A stretch of DNA of 64,000 nucleotides from positions 124,001 through 188,000 of the forward strand of contig NZ_JAEMHL010000008.1 in NCBI RefSeq assembly GCF_016458305.1. The letters run 5' to 3'. The stretch is from Geomonas anaerohicana. Its GTDB lineage: Bacteria; Desulfobacterota; Desulfuromonadia; Geobacterales; Geobacteraceae. Shown one piece after another: positions 24,423-34,100 of this stretch (its first letter is position 1; each line of letters starts with the position of its first letter). Position numbers and translations under genes: made by a program. The notes below the pieces were generated by a model. It had not been told where the DNA came from. It saw only the letters and a list, made by a program, of their open reading frames with translations, and ran no database searches.

Positions 24423-26753
24423 TTACTTGAATTTCAATTTATCCACGGAGACCGTCCCCCTGCTGACCCGGATCTTTCCGAGCACGCCGGTACTGGTCGA
24501 GTTGTCGGTGTAGGCACAGTTGTTACCGCCGGAGAGCGACAGCGTGATGTCGCGATCGAAGAGGAAGTCGGCGGTGAAGTCCAGGGCCTGCAGTTGCAGG
24601 TCTGCGCCGTTGGCGGCGGTCAGGTACGCGCTGCTGAAATCGGGGAAGAGCACCGGCGTGGTGCCGTCGATGCGCACCGGCTGGTTGCCGCAGGCCGTGG
24701 CGCTGATCGCCACCGAGAACGCCTTGGTGACGGTGGCGTTGTAGCCGTCTTTCACTTGGGCCGTGAAGCTGAAAACGCCGGTAGACGAAGGGGTGCCGCT
24801 CAAGACGCCGCCGCTGGAAAGGGTGACGCCGGCGGGGAGGCTGCCGCCGACGACGGACCAGGTGTACGGCGAGCTGCCGCCGGTCGCGGCGAGCGTGGCG
24901 CTGTAGGCTACGCCCTGGGTGCCGTTGGCAAGGGAGTTGGTGCTGGAGATGTCCAGCGGGCTGGCGACCACCGGCCAGTTCATCACCAGCGCGTAGGCAT
25001 CAACGGAGCCCAGACCGGTAACCAGGTCGTAGGCGGTGGTGCAGGAATAGCCGGTGACACCGGGGACCGAGCTGTTGCCGCTGGTCGAGTCGTGGAAAAT
25101 GGTCGGCCCGGCGGAGGTGTATTGCGCGTTGCCCATCTGGTAGAAACGCACGTTGGCGTTACCCTGCCGCTGCCCGGTCTTCTGGAGGACGAGCGCCATG
25201 ATGCTGGCCATGGCCGGAGAGGAAGCGGAGGTGCCGTACATGGTGTAGAGTGCGTTCTTGCTCCGGACCAGGTAGGGGACGTGCCCTGCAGCGTTGAGCG
25301 AGATGTCGGGGATGCCGCGCATGTTGCTCGTTACGCCCGGGGCTACCTGCCAGTCGGGTTTCGCATAGACGCTGGAAACACCGCTGCCGGTAGCCCACAT
25401 CTGCTTTCCACCCGACACGGTCCCACTCTCGTTCCAGGCACTCTCGGGGATGTAGCCGTTGGCCGAGGTGTAGTACGAGTTGTTGGTGGGTCTCCAGTAC
25501 CCGCCCCCCGCGTCGTTCAAGGTGGTCCCGCCGACTGCGACGTTGTAGGGGGTGGAGGCGATACCGTTGACCGCCTGCACGGTGCCGCTCGTTGCCGTCG
25601 CGGCACTGCAGCCTGCGGCGCCGGAGTCACCTGCGGCAACGAAGGAGGTGATACCCTGGGCGGCGGCCTGCTGCCACAGGTTGTTGTAGAAATCGTTCTG
25701 CGCCGTCCCCATGGAGGCTTCGCAAAGGCCGAAGCTGGTGGTCATGATCGGGGCGAGGTTGTTGTTGACGATGTACTGCGCGGAGAGATCGACGCCGTCG
25801 GTGGTGGTGGTCGTCTTGGAGATGACGAACTGGACGGTTGCATTCTTGGCAGCCGCGCCGGCCCATTCCACGTCCAGGTCCGCCTCGTTGTCCTCGGCCG
25901 TGCTGACCGAACCCGGGTCGGTCCCGTTCACGATGACCGTCACCGGTTTGGTCGGAAGTCCCATGATGCTGCGGAAATCGCTCCAGTTGCTCCCGGTGGG
26001 ATGGGTGCGCCCGACGACGGCGATGCTCTGCCCGGTGCCGTCGTAGCCTGCACTGTAAAGGGGGTTGACGTTGTAGATGGCGGCGAAGTCGCCGGGGGAC
26101 ATCCAGTGGATGCTGGAGCTGTAGGTGTAGAGGGGATCGATGTCGCCCAGCAGCTGCGCGCCGCTGTTCATAGGCGTGTGGCCGAAGTCGTGCATGGTGA
26201 CGACGCCGGCGACGACGTCGGCCAGGCCGCGCGGGATCTCGGGGTCGCGCGAGTTGGCGTGGCGCACCTTGCCGTCAACCTTGTACTTCCGGATCTTGGT
26301 GCGGAAGGCCTTCTCAACCTTGTCGACGTTGCCGGAGAAGTTGATGGCGGTGCGGCCACGGGAAACCTCGTCCACGGTGAAGCCCTGCGAGGTGAGCCAC
26401 CCCTTGATGGCGGCGATGTCTTCCGGGGGAGGCGCGAAACGGTCGGCGAACTCCTCGGGGGTCAGCCAGCGCTGGTAGTTGGGGGAGTTGGGATCCTGCT
26501 GTTCCGCCAGCAGCTTGTTCAGATCCTGGTGCTTCTCCGGGGAGAGCTTCAGGGTGAAGACCATCCGCTCCATGGGGAGGTTCGGATCTGCCGGCCCGTC
26601 GTCGAATTCGGCACGGGCGTTGGGGTGAACGTTGCCCCGCAGGGAGACCCTGTCGTTGTCGTCGATGACACGCGGCGGACGAGCGAACGCAGGGACGGCA
26701 GCCAGCAGGAGTGTTACGGCCACAGCCGTGGCAAGACATTGTTTTTTGCGCAT
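24423..26753 (-). CDS. Secreted S53 (sedolisin/kumamolisin-like) serine peptidase with Ig-like C-terminal domains
   Basis: About 776 residues. Signal peptide, then a pro-kumamolisin activation domain (about residues 45-190, with SPNYQRWLTPEEFADRF). The S53 catalytic domain shows the Glu/Asp pair in EDNEADLDVEW and the nucleophile serine in MYGTSASSPAMASIMALV; the Asp is likely in VAAGDSGAAGC. Downstream are a putative-Ig-like domain (SPYTWSVVGGSLPAGVTLSSG) and a C-terminal beta domain. Predicted acid-type endopeptidase acting outside the cell after self-activation. The ATG at 26753 was chosen because the sequence MRKKQCLATAVAVTLLLA makes a good signal peptide and a GAAGGTG site precedes it. 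Confidence 0.88.
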   Translation of the reverse strand: MRKKQCLATAVAVTLLLAAVPAFARPPRVIDDNDRVSLRGNVHPNARAEFDDGPADPNLPMERMVFTLKLSPEKHQDLNKLLAEQQDPNSPNYQRWLTPEEFADRFAPPPEDIAAIKGWLTSQGFTVDEVSRGRTAINFSGNVDKVEKAFRTKIRKYKVDGKVRHANSRDPEIPRGLADVVAGVVTMHDFGHTPMNSGAQLLGDIDPLYTYSSSIHWMSPGDFAAIYNVNPLYSAGYDGTGQSIAVVGRTHPTGSNWSDFRSIMGLPTKPVTVIVNGTDPGSVSTAEDNEADLDVEWAGAAAKNATVQFVISKTTTTTDGVDLSAQYIVNNNLAPIMTTSFGLCEASMGTAQNDFYNNLWQQAAAQGITSFVAAGDSGAAGCSAATATSGTVQAVNGIASTPYNVAVGGTTLNDAGGGYWRPTNNSYYTSANGYIPESAWNESGTVSGGKQMWATGSGVSSVYAKPDWQVAPGVTSNMRGIPDISLNAAGHVPYLVRSKNALYTMYGTSASSPAMASIMALVLQKTGQRQGNANVRFYQMGNAQYTSAGPTIFHDSTSGNSSVPGVTGYSCTTAYDLVTGLGSVDAYALVMNWPVVASPLDISSTNSLANGTQGVAYSATLAATGGSSPYTWSVVGGSLPAGVTLSSGGVLSGTPSSTGVFSFTAQVKDGYNATVTKAFSVAISATACGNQPVRIDGTTPVLFPDFSSAYLTAANGADLQLQALDFTADFLFDRDITLSLSGGNNCAYTDNSTSTGVLGKIRVSRGTVSVDKLKFK

Positions 26754-26765
26754 CGGGTCACCTTC

Positions 26766-26784
26766 GCCCGTGATAAGCACGGGC
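26766..26784 (-). promoter_or_regulatory. Stem-loop directly upstream of the S53 peptidase ribosome-binding site
   Basis: In the mRNA GCCCGTG and CACGGGC (7 bp, 5-nt loop) end right at the GAAGGTG ribosome-binding site, 12 nt before the start codon. It could modulate translation. No protein or ligand can be named. Confidence 0.4.
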
Positions 26785-27037
26785 ACATAATTTTATTGCA
26801 ATAAAAATGTTTTTACCAACAGACGGTCGTTCATTCTCACAGAGTTGATGCCATTTCGATACCAAACGCCTCGCGAAATCACTGAGTCAAAAGACGGCAA
26901 ATTCGCAATTTCGCGTAAGCCCCTAGGCAAACCTCCTACAAAACCATGGGATTTTAGTCACATCATCATCTGTGAGATGTACTTTGCCAAAATCGTACCT
27001 GTGAAAGAGCGACGTGAGAAAACATCGGAAGCAGTTG

Positions 27038-27153
27038 CGCAAATAACGCCGAGTATCCGCGAAGGACGGGAAGTAAGATTTTGAGGTAAAACCTCTAGCA
27101 GGAGATTTCTTGGCGCCCTTCGCGCCTACTTTCCGTACTTTGCGTAACCGCTT
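27038..27153. repeat. Dispersed intergenic imperfect inverted repeat (copy 2)
   Basis: The left arm (27045-27075, with GCGCAAATAACGCCGAGTAT and CCGCGAAGGACG) is close to the reverse complement of 440-470, and the right arm ends in the same 16-mer as copy 1 (27138-27153). It fills most of the 26.8-27.2 kb gap, in which I found no convincing gene. Confidence 0.55.
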
Positions 27154-27191
27154 CTAAATGCTTTTGACTCTTTAAATCTCTCCTCTTTTTG

Positions 27192-27200
27192 TGCTAGATT
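27192..27200 (+). promoter_or_regulatory. Extended -10 promoter of the DUF3108 gene, possibly leaderless
   Basis: TGCTAGATT (extended -10) ends 7 nt before the start ATG at 27208, and no ribosome-binding site lies between. Transcription would begin at or next to the ATG. The same element, TGATAAATT, precedes the gene at 28137. Confidence 0.45.
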
Positions 27201-27207
27201 AGCCGCT

Positions 27208-28017
27208 ATGAAAAAGCCAGCCTATACACTGTTATTGCTCCTCTTGATTCTGTTTACCGCCGGCACGGACGCTCTTGCCTCGTCTATCCAGGAAACCCTG
27301 AATTACCAGTTAACCTGGGCCGGAGTAAAAATAGGCACCTCTACTCTTGCAACGACGAGCGTAGGCAACACCCTTGAAATCACTTCGAAGGTCAAATCGG
27401 AGCCATGGTCGGCCCCCTTCTACAAGGTAGACGACCTGGAGACGAGCAAACTGGAGAGAGGGGGGAAAGGCTTTTCGCTGCACAGCTACAAGATGAAGCT
27501 TCGGGAGGGACGCAACGACTGGTACCGCGCCGCCAGCGTGAACAGAAAAAGCAGAAAGTTCGACTTCGTCAACCTGAAGTCGTTTGAGAAATCCTCGGCA
27601 AGCCTGGTGGAACCGGCCTGGGACCCGGTATCCTCCCTCTTCTACCTGCGCCAGGTGCCGCTCACTGTGGGCAAAAACGTCGAAGTGAACGTCCTCGACA
27701 AGGGAAAACTGAACCGGGTCAAGGTCAGCGTGCTGCGGCGCGAAACCGTGCAGACCCCCGCCGGCACTTTCAGGACCATCGTCATTTCACCCAACATGGA
27801 CATCGAAAGCGAAGGCCTTTTCTACGCACGCGGCCCCTTGACCATCTGGCTCACCGACGACGCCAGAAAGGTCCCGGTCATCATCGAAAAGAGGATCAAC
27901 GACCTGTTCCGGGAGGGGATCCCCGCCTACCTGCAGCAGTTCACCCCGGAAACTGTGAGAAGCAACATCCCGAAGATGGAAACGATCCGGGCCGTGCTGG
28001 TCGGCGGCAATTACTAA
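27208..28017 (+). CDS. DUF3108 periplasmic protein
   Basis: 269 residues. A clear signal peptide (hydrophobic residues 5-22, cleavage near ALASS) precedes a beta-rich domain: LNYQLTWAGVKIGTSTL at the start, EGLFYARGPLTIWLTDDARKVPVIIE near the end, both typical of DUF3108. Members are periplasmic or outer-membrane-associated; function is undefined. It is followed by a terminator, so it is probably a single-gene unit. Confidence 0.82.
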   Translation: MKKPAYTLLLLLLILFTAGTDALASSIQETLNYQLTWAGVKIGTSTLATTSVGNTLEITSKVKSEPWSAPFYKVDDLETSKLERGGKGFSLHSYKMKLREGRNDWYRAASVNRKSRKFDFVNLKSFEKSSASLVEPAWDPVSSLFYLRQVPLTVGKNVEVNVLDKGKLNRVKVSVLRRETVQTPAGTFRTIVISPNMDIESEGLFYARGPLTIWLTDDARKVPVIIEKRINDLFREGIPAYLQQFTPETVRSNIPKMETIRAVLVGGNY

Positions 28018-28035
28018 TCCGGCCCCCGTATACCG

Positions 28036-28069
28036 GGCGGCGCGGCCACAGAGCCTGCGCCGCCTTTTT
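28036..28069 (+). terminator. Rho-independent terminator after DUF3108
   Basis: GGCGGCGC (28036-28043) pairs with GCGCCGCC (28057-28064), followed by TTTTTA. Confidence 0.85.
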
Positions 28070-28093
28070 ATCGTTCTAGGTTTTGCTTTTTTG

Positions 28094-28102
28094 TGATAAA
28101 TT
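28094..28102 (+). promoter_or_regulatory. Extended -10 promoter for the GT-C/TPR gene
   Basis: TGATAAATT lies 34 nt before the start codon, after a T-rich stretch. It parallels the element upstream of 27208. Confidence 0.45.
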
Positions 28103-28136
28103 ACGGGCCATTCTGCCGTCCAGGAAAGGTAAACCG

Positions 28137-29921
28137 ATGTCGAACAAATCTCTCTGGTCCCGCCTCCCCCTGCACCTGTTTCTTGTCGCAGCCGTCGGAC
28201 TGATCGCCTATAGCAATTCCTTCCACGTACCCTTCATCTTCGATGATGAGGGTTCCATCGTCACCAACAATGTCATCAAGAATCTGCACCGTTTCTTGTA
28301 TGACGACGGCTATATTTATAACCCCCGCCGCTTCCTGGGCTACCTCACTGTGGCTCTGAACTACCGCTTCGGCGCCCTTGACGTAACCGGGTATCACGTG
28401 GTCAATCTCGCCATTCACATCGGCACGGCAATGTTGACCTACCTCCTGGCGCGGCTCACCCTCGCGACACCGACACTACGCCGGGAAGACGACGTCACCG
28501 CTGCATCATGGTTCATTCCGCTCTTTGCAGCACTGCTCTTCGTGGCGCACCCGGTGCAAACCCAGGCGGTGACCTACGTGATCCAACGCCTGGCATCGCT
28601 GGCGACCCTGTTCTTCGTCGCCTCCATTGCCAGTTATGCAAAGGCCCGCCTGCTCCAGGAAGAAAGCGGCAGGCCTTTCGCCGTCAAGCCGGTCTGCTTC
28701 TACGTGCTGGCTGTGGCAGCAGCAGGATGCGCCATGAAGTGCAAGGAGATCGCCTTCACCCTCCCCTTCGTGGTGGTCCTTTACGAATTCTTGTTCTTCC
28801 GCATGACCGCCGCCAAGAAGGTCCTTTTCCTGTTGCCGGTGTGCCTCACGGTGCTGATCGTGCCGCTAAGTCTGCTCGGCACCAACAAGCCGATCGGCCA
28901 GTTGATTTCAGACGTGACTGCAGTGACCCGCGTCGACAGCGAACTCTCACGTCTCGATTACCTTTTCACCCAGTTCCCGGTCATCGCTACCTACCTGCGC
29001 CTGCTCGTTTTGCCGGTACGACAGAACCTGGACTATGACTTCCCGGTGTACCACTCGTTGGCCAGCCTGCCGGTCCTGTTCTCGTTGCTCCTTTTGCTGG
29101 TGCTCTTTGGCACCGCCCTCTTCCTCTGGCAGCGCTCCCGCGATCCGCAGGCGGCACCGGAACTGCGGCTGATCAGCTTCGGCATACTCTGGTTTTTCAT
29201 TACCATCTCGGTTGAATCGAGCCTCATCCCCATCGCAGACGTCATCTTCGAGCACAGGGTCTACCTACCCTCTGTGGGCGCATTCATCGCAGTGGCAGCG
29301 CTCGTCTCTCTTTGTTTCAAAAGGACAGTGTCGCGTAGCATAGTGGCGACCGCTTGCGCCGTGGTGGTCGCACTTACGGCCACAACTTTTGCACGTAACC
29401 AGGTATGGGGAACTGAGCTGAGCCTGTGGGGGGACACGGCACAGAAATCACCGCAGAAGGCGCGGCCCCACTATAACGTGGCACTGGCCCTGGAGAAATC
29501 AGGTCGCCTGGATGAATCCCTGCAGCAGGCACTCATAGCCACCCGGCTCTCTCCGAAGGAGGCCAATCCGTACAACCTGATCGGCACCATTTTCGGGAAG
29601 AAAGGGGACTACGACCAAGCGATCGCCGCGCTGTCACAGGCCGTAAAGCTCGACCCCACCCTTGCCGAGGCGCAGGTGAACCTGGGAGATGCCTATCGCC
29701 TGAAAAGGATGCTGCCGCAAGCGATGGAACAGTACCAGGCCGCCATGAAGCAGAGGCCCACCGACGCCAGCATCTACCACAAGATCGGGATCACGTTCGC
29801 ACTGCAACAGAATCTCCCCAAGGCCGCCGTGTTCTTCCAATGCGCGGCAAGCCTCGACCCGTCGACTCCGCAATACCGCTTGGACCTGATGCGGGCCCAA
29901 GCCGGCAGCATGGTTAAGTAG
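28137..29921 (+). CDS. Multi-spanning GT-C-like membrane protein with C-terminal TPR repeats (TMTC-like)
   Basis: 594 residues from the ATG at 28137, which has AGGAAAGG upstream. About ten hydrophobic segments occupy residues 10-430. The first periplasmic loop holds FIFDDEGSIVTN, an acidic pair placed as in GT-C glycosyltransferases that use polyprenyl-phosphate sugars. After about 445 there are four TPR units (such as ARPHYNVALALEKSGRLDES and AEAQVNLGDAYRLKRMLPQA). Bacterial proteins of this form resemble eukaryotic TMTC O-mannosyltransferases. Glycosylation of exported proteins is therefore a reasonable but unproven role. Confidence 0.75.
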   Translation: MSNKSLWSRLPLHLFLVAAVGLIAYSNSFHVPFIFDDEGSIVTNNVIKNLHRFLYDDGYIYNPRRFLGYLTVALNYRFGALDVTGYHVVNLAIHIGTAMLTYLLARLTLATPTLRREDDVTAASWFIPLFAALLFVAHPVQTQAVTYVIQRLASLATLFFVASIASYAKARLLQEESGRPFAVKPVCFYVLAVAAAGCAMKCKEIAFTLPFVVVLYEFLFFRMTAAKKVLFLLPVCLTVLIVPLSLLGTNKPIGQLISDVTAVTRVDSELSRLDYLFTQFPVIATYLRLLVLPVRQNLDYDFPVYHSLASLPVLFSLLLLLVLFGTALFLWQRSRDPQAAPELRLISFGILWFFITISVESSLIPIADVIFEHRVYLPSVGAFIAVAALVSLCFKRTVSRSIVATACAVVVALTATTFARNQVWGTELSLWGDTAQKSPQKARPHYNVALALEKSGRLDESLQQALIATRLSPKEANPYNLIGTIFGKKGDYDQAIAALSQAVKLDPTLAEAQVNLGDAYRLKRMLPQAMEQYQAAMKQRPTDASIYHKIGITFALQQNLPKAAVFFQCAASLDPSTPQYRLDLMRAQAGSMVK

Positions 29922-29939
29922 AAAAACACAACCGTATTG

Positions 29940-30040
29940 ACAGGGATAAAAGGGATAAAAGGGATCAATAACAAAGCACAAGGCTTTTTGACGATCTAAC
30001 AGATTTTTGCCGTTATCCCCTGCATTCCCTTTATCCCTGT
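29940..30040. repeat. Intergenic inverted repeat (AGGGATAAA family)
   Basis: ACAGGGATAAAAGGGATAAA starts at 29940, and an approximately complementary arm TTATCCCCTGCATTCCC...ATCCCTGT lies at 30014-30040. It is non-coding, located between convergent-free plus-strand genes, and is a likely dispersed REP-like element. Confidence 0.55.
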
Positions 30041-30118
30041 TAAACGATTTTCGATTTTACCTTTAGACGGGAACCTTGTTCCCCGAAAAGCAGCATCACC
30101 TGAAAAGGAGCAAAGACT

Positions 30119-30820
30119 ATGTGGCATCATCTGAAACCGTTGGCACTTTGTGCAGCAACCCTCACTCTCGCCGCAGGATGCGCCCACACGACCGGCAAGG
30201 CACCAGAAGCCGCCCCGGCAACACCCGCCGAAACGGCTCCCGCGGCCAAGGAAGCCCCGACCTCCCCTTCCGTCAACATCAATAACGGAACCATCAAGGA
30301 GGTTATCCAGGCAGGCAGATACAGCTATGTCAACGTCGACAGCGGCAGCGCTCAGACTTGGTTTGCCATCCCGACCGCCGACGTGAAAGTAGGGCAGCAG
30401 GTCGAAGTAAAACCGGGCATGCTGGTAACTAACTACCTGGCTAAAAGCCTCAATCGCACCTTCGACACCATTTACTTCAGCGATGAACTGACCATCAAGG
30501 AAGTCGTCAAGCCGGCGTCTCCGACCAAAAAGCTTCCGGCGTGGCATTCCCCGCTCACCCCCACTGGTAAGACGACAGGCAGCGTGAGCGTGTCAGGCAA
30601 GATCCTCGAGGTCATCAATGGTGGGGATTACAGCTATGCGCGTGTGGACCAAGGCGAGACCGATATCTGGGTCGCCGTCCCGGCCAGCGACAAGGTCGAG
30701 CAGGGACAGGTGGTGAAGTTCCTGCCTGGTTCCCTGGTCAAAAACTTCGGCAGCGCGGCGCTGAACCGCAACTTCGACAAGGTAATCTTCTCCAGCGGCG
30801 TCGACAAGCAGGGCAAGTAG
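30119..30820 (+). CDS. Lipoprotein with two homologous ~65-residue beta domains
   Basis: 233 residues. The lipobox is LAAGC (Cys at about residue 20), then an Ala/Pro-rich linker. Two repeats follow: INNGTIKEVIQAGRYSYVNV to TIYFSDEL, and VSGKILEVINGGDYSYARVD to VIFSSGV. Each contains a GxYSYxxVDxGxxxxWxAxP core and an LNRxFDxxxFS end. This resembles NrfJ-like or OB-fold-type small envelope proteins. The anchor is probably in the outer or inner membrane facing the periplasm. A typical AAAGGAG precedes the start, and a terminator follows. Confidence 0.75.
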   Translation: MWHHLKPLALCAATLTLAAGCAHTTGKAPEAAPATPAETAPAAKEAPTSPSVNINNGTIKEVIQAGRYSYVNVDSGSAQTWFAIPTADVKVGQQVEVKPGMLVTNYLAKSLNRTFDTIYFSDELTIKEVVKPASPTKKLPAWHSPLTPTGKTTGSVSVSGKILEVINGGDYSYARVDQGETDIWVAVPASDKVEQGQVVKFLPGSLVKNFGSAALNRNFDKVIFSSGVDKQGK

Positions 30821-30832
30821 TTCTTCCAACTC

Positions 30833-30868
30833 AAAGCCCCCTCCCTAGCACGGGCGGGGGCTTTTCTT
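30833..30868 (+). terminator. Rho-independent terminator after the two-repeat lipoprotein
   Basis: AAAGCCCC...GGGGCTTTT stem with a T/C-rich run after it, 13 nt downstream of the stop codon. Confidence 0.85.
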
Positions 30869-30916
30869 TTTTCTTCTTCTTTATTTCCCTTCTCATACTT
30901 GGTCCCAGTTTAACCT

Positions 30917-31022
30917 GACCGCCCAGCCCCCTCTCCCTCAGGGAGAGGGTTGGGGTGAGGAGGCTGTCGTGGCACGCCTTCAGCGTCAACGCCCTCACCC
31001 GCTCTTCGGGCACCCTCTCCCA
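30917..31022. repeat. REP-like element (CCCTCTCCC/GGGAGAGGG family)
   Basis: CCCTCTCCCTCAGGGAGAGGG is a near-perfect palindrome followed by TTGGGGTGAGG. About 60 nt later CCCTCACCC and CACCCTCTCCC appear in inverted order. This word pattern is a known class of dispersed repeat in proteobacterial genomes. It fills the gap between two terminators. Confidence 0.6.
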
Positions 31023-31112
31023 TTAACGCATCAGCACCACGAGAGTTAGCTGGGATTACTCGAGAGCTTCACCCAGACCGACGGTCTGCACCGCACATCC
31101 TTGTACAACAAT

Positions 31113-31143
31113 AAAAAAAAACCCCGCCTCTTTCGAGGCGGGG
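31113..31143 (-). terminator. Rho-independent terminator after the 20-heme cytochrome
   Basis: On the minus strand CCCCGCCTC-GAAA-GAGGCGGGG is followed by nine T residues (31113-31121 read in reverse). Confidence 0.9.
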
Positions 31144-31178
31144 CAAGATACTTCATTTAATCGAAGTGCTAGCTGTTA

Positions 31179-34100
31179 CTACGGACGCTCGATAGCGCTC
31201 CAGGTGCTGGACCCGTAGGGTGCAGCCTTGAGGTACAGGACGTCAGCCGTGGTAGCCGCATCTTTCGGACCAGTACCAACTACGTACTTGGTCGGGTTCC
31301 AGGCAACCGCGGTAGCAACGGTGGACAGGTTGATGGTCTTGTCATCGAGGAAGTCGATGGTGTCGTAGATCAGCCTGCGGGTGTAGGTACGAGCGTGGAC
31401 ATAAGCTGCCGGCTCGCGGTTGAGCAGGTTGATGTTGAAGCATGCACCCATCAGTTTCTCAGCTTCGAGAGCGGAGAGTGCGCCGCCACGGGTCCAGTCT
31501 TTGACCTGGGTTGCATCCGCGTGCGGCTGGCCCGGGAATGCAGTGTCGTCAAAGAAGTACGGATTGACTGTCGGATCGTAGGTGATGTTGTATTTCGCCT
31601 TCAGAGTTGCAATGGCCAGGGCCAGTGCATCCTGGAAGGGTGCAGCCTGCTCCTCAACGAAGACGGACTTGTAGTTGTCTGCGGTGAGGGTGGTAACGCC
31701 TTCTTTGGTGTGGCAGTTCACGCACACTTTCTGGAAGGCGTCTTTGCCGAGCTCGAGCTCGTGGTTGCCGTTTGCGTAGTGGCAGGTTGCGCACGGACCG
31801 TTGGTGTCGATGCCCATTGCTGCAGTTACGCCATGGTCGCCGATGATACCAGCGGTACCCAGTTTACGGTGGGTGGAGCCGATTGCGCCGCCATCGTCGG
31901 TGGAGGTGAGCGATGCACCGTAGGTGCTGGTGCCGATCACGGTAGCCGGGTCGATGAAGTTGGTGTAGCCACCTTTCACGTACATGATGCTGGCAGCAGC
32001 CATGTAGTGGGAGTTCTTGAAGCCAACGTTAGCCCAGTTGGTGGCCGGAGTTGCGGTGGTCAGAGCGGTGATGTTCTCGCCGCCGACGCGGCCACCATGG
32101 CAGCCGAAGCAGACGGTGGATGCACCGACGTTCGGGTAGTTGAAGCTTGCGCCCTTGAACTTGAAGTCAGCCGGGATACCAGCGGTCGGGATACGCAGTG
32201 CGCCGGTCTCAGCGGAGGTGTGGCAGCCCCAGCAGTAGAGGACTTCGTTCTGGTTGGAGGTCTTGTTGGTGCTGGTCCAGCCGGACAGGTGCGAGAAGTC
32301 GTTGTTCGCTGCATTGTACGTAGTCGGATCGGTCAGGAAGTTGGCGGAACCGGTAGCGGTGTGGCACTTCTGGCAAGCCGAGTAGCTAGCAGACTTATCC
32401 CAATCGTAGTGCTCCCAAGCCGGGCCGGAGGTACCGGTTACACCAACAGCCATAACGGCAGCGTGGTTGGTGGTGGACCTGGAGCGGGTCGGGTTGGCGG
32501 TGGTGAATGCCTGGAACTTGGCGGTCAGGATCTTACCAGCGTGGCCGGAGGTAGCCCACTCGGTCTGGATGGTCATTGCGCCTTTTTCTGCGTCTACGCC
32601 GTCCGGAGTTTCCAGGGCCTTGTTGGTGTTGGTGTAGAAGTTGTGGCCGTGGCAGTCGGTGCAGGCGCTGTCTTTGTTGTAGCGAACTACGTAACCCTCG
32701 ATGGTGGTGTTGGTCAGGCCAGCACCGGTAGTCGGGAGGTCGTAGTGGGTGGAAGCGATGTTACGGTACCAATCTTTGTTGTGCTGCTGCATTGCCACGG
32801 TAGCCTGGCCGTTGACGGTGAGGCCGGAAGCCATGATGTTGCCGGAAGCGTCGGTCAGGTTGTGGCAGGAGGTGCAGAGTTTGTACTCTTTGGAAGCGGC
32901 AGCGGTGGTGCCTGCCGGCTGCGGAGTCCAAGCAACGTCGCGTACCTGGCCGTGCTGATCGTGGCAGGCAACGCAGGAGACGTTCTGGGAACCGTTGTAG
33001 GATGCGCTGTACACACCGGCCGGGTTCTGGTTGGACGCCAGGAAGGCCTGGTAGCCTTCGATGGTGTGGCAGCGACCGCAGGAACCGGAGTGGGTGGAAA
33101 CTTCCATTGCGTGCTTGCCGGTCTGGACCAGGGTCGACTTGGAAGCGTGGCACGCTGCACAAGCGGTGCTGGTTACGTACTCTTCTGCTTTGGTCTTGTC
33201 ATCAGCAGTAAGGGTGGCGTAAGCGGCAGCGGCAATGGTTGCCTCGGCGGTACCGTCAAGTTTAGCATTGTCGACATAGTCGATGGTATCCATCAGGATC
33301 TTGCGAGCGAAGTTCGGGTTGTGAGCGAAAGCAGCCTTGTCGTAGGTGGCAAGGATCTGCCAGTTGTACCATGCGCCGTATGCGTTCTTTGCGGTGGTAG
33401 CGTCAGCAGCAACACCAGGATTTTTGCCGAAGCGACCGAAGCGGACGTTGGCACGCTCTTCAGCGAGATCGCCACCGACCTTGGTCTGGATGGAAGCCAT
33501 CTTGTCGCGGATAAGGGCGTCGAGAACCTTCACGCCTGCGTCGAATTCAGCTTTCTTCTCTTCGACGGCAACAGAATCAAACCCGGCAGCGTGGCAGGAC
33601 TGGCAAACGGTGGAGTAACCAACCGGCTCGAGGGAGTGGTCAGCGCCGTCTTTGCTGTAGTGGCAGCCAACGCAGGGGCCCTGGGTGTCGCTAGCGCCGT
33701 TCTTCACGTTGGAGTGGCCGTTGTAGCCTACGTACTCAGTGCCGCTGAAGCTGTATGCGCCGGTGCCGATGAAGGTCTGGCCCATGTTGGCAGCGTGCTG
33801 GTAGTAGCTGGTGCCGATGGTGGTGTAGTTCTTGTTCAGAGCCTTAGCCTGGTCGATGACGGCAACGAAGACGTCGTCGGTGCTGCGGCCGGAGTGGCAG
33901 GGGATGCAGATCGAGGAGTTCTTCATGCCCGGGAAGGCAACCTGAATCTTGGTCTTATCTGCGGCAACCTGGCCCTGTGCGCCGGTGGTGGTGCCAGCGG
34001 AGCTGAACAGTGCGAAGTAGCCCTGTGCAAGGGTCTGGCCGTTGCCAGCCGGGGTTGCGTTGATACGCAGGCCACCGGTAGCGAGGTCGTTGTGGCAAGC

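Noticed and set aside
22995-26804. Open frame of about 1269 codons antisense to the S53 peptidase and collagen-like genes
   Set aside because: No domain or ribosome-binding site; the sense genes have signal peptides and catalytic motifs.
26845-27084. Plus-strand frame of 79 codons before the DUF3108 gene
   Set aside because: It runs into a dispersed repeat (27038-27153), lacks a ribosome-binding site and shows no conserved features.
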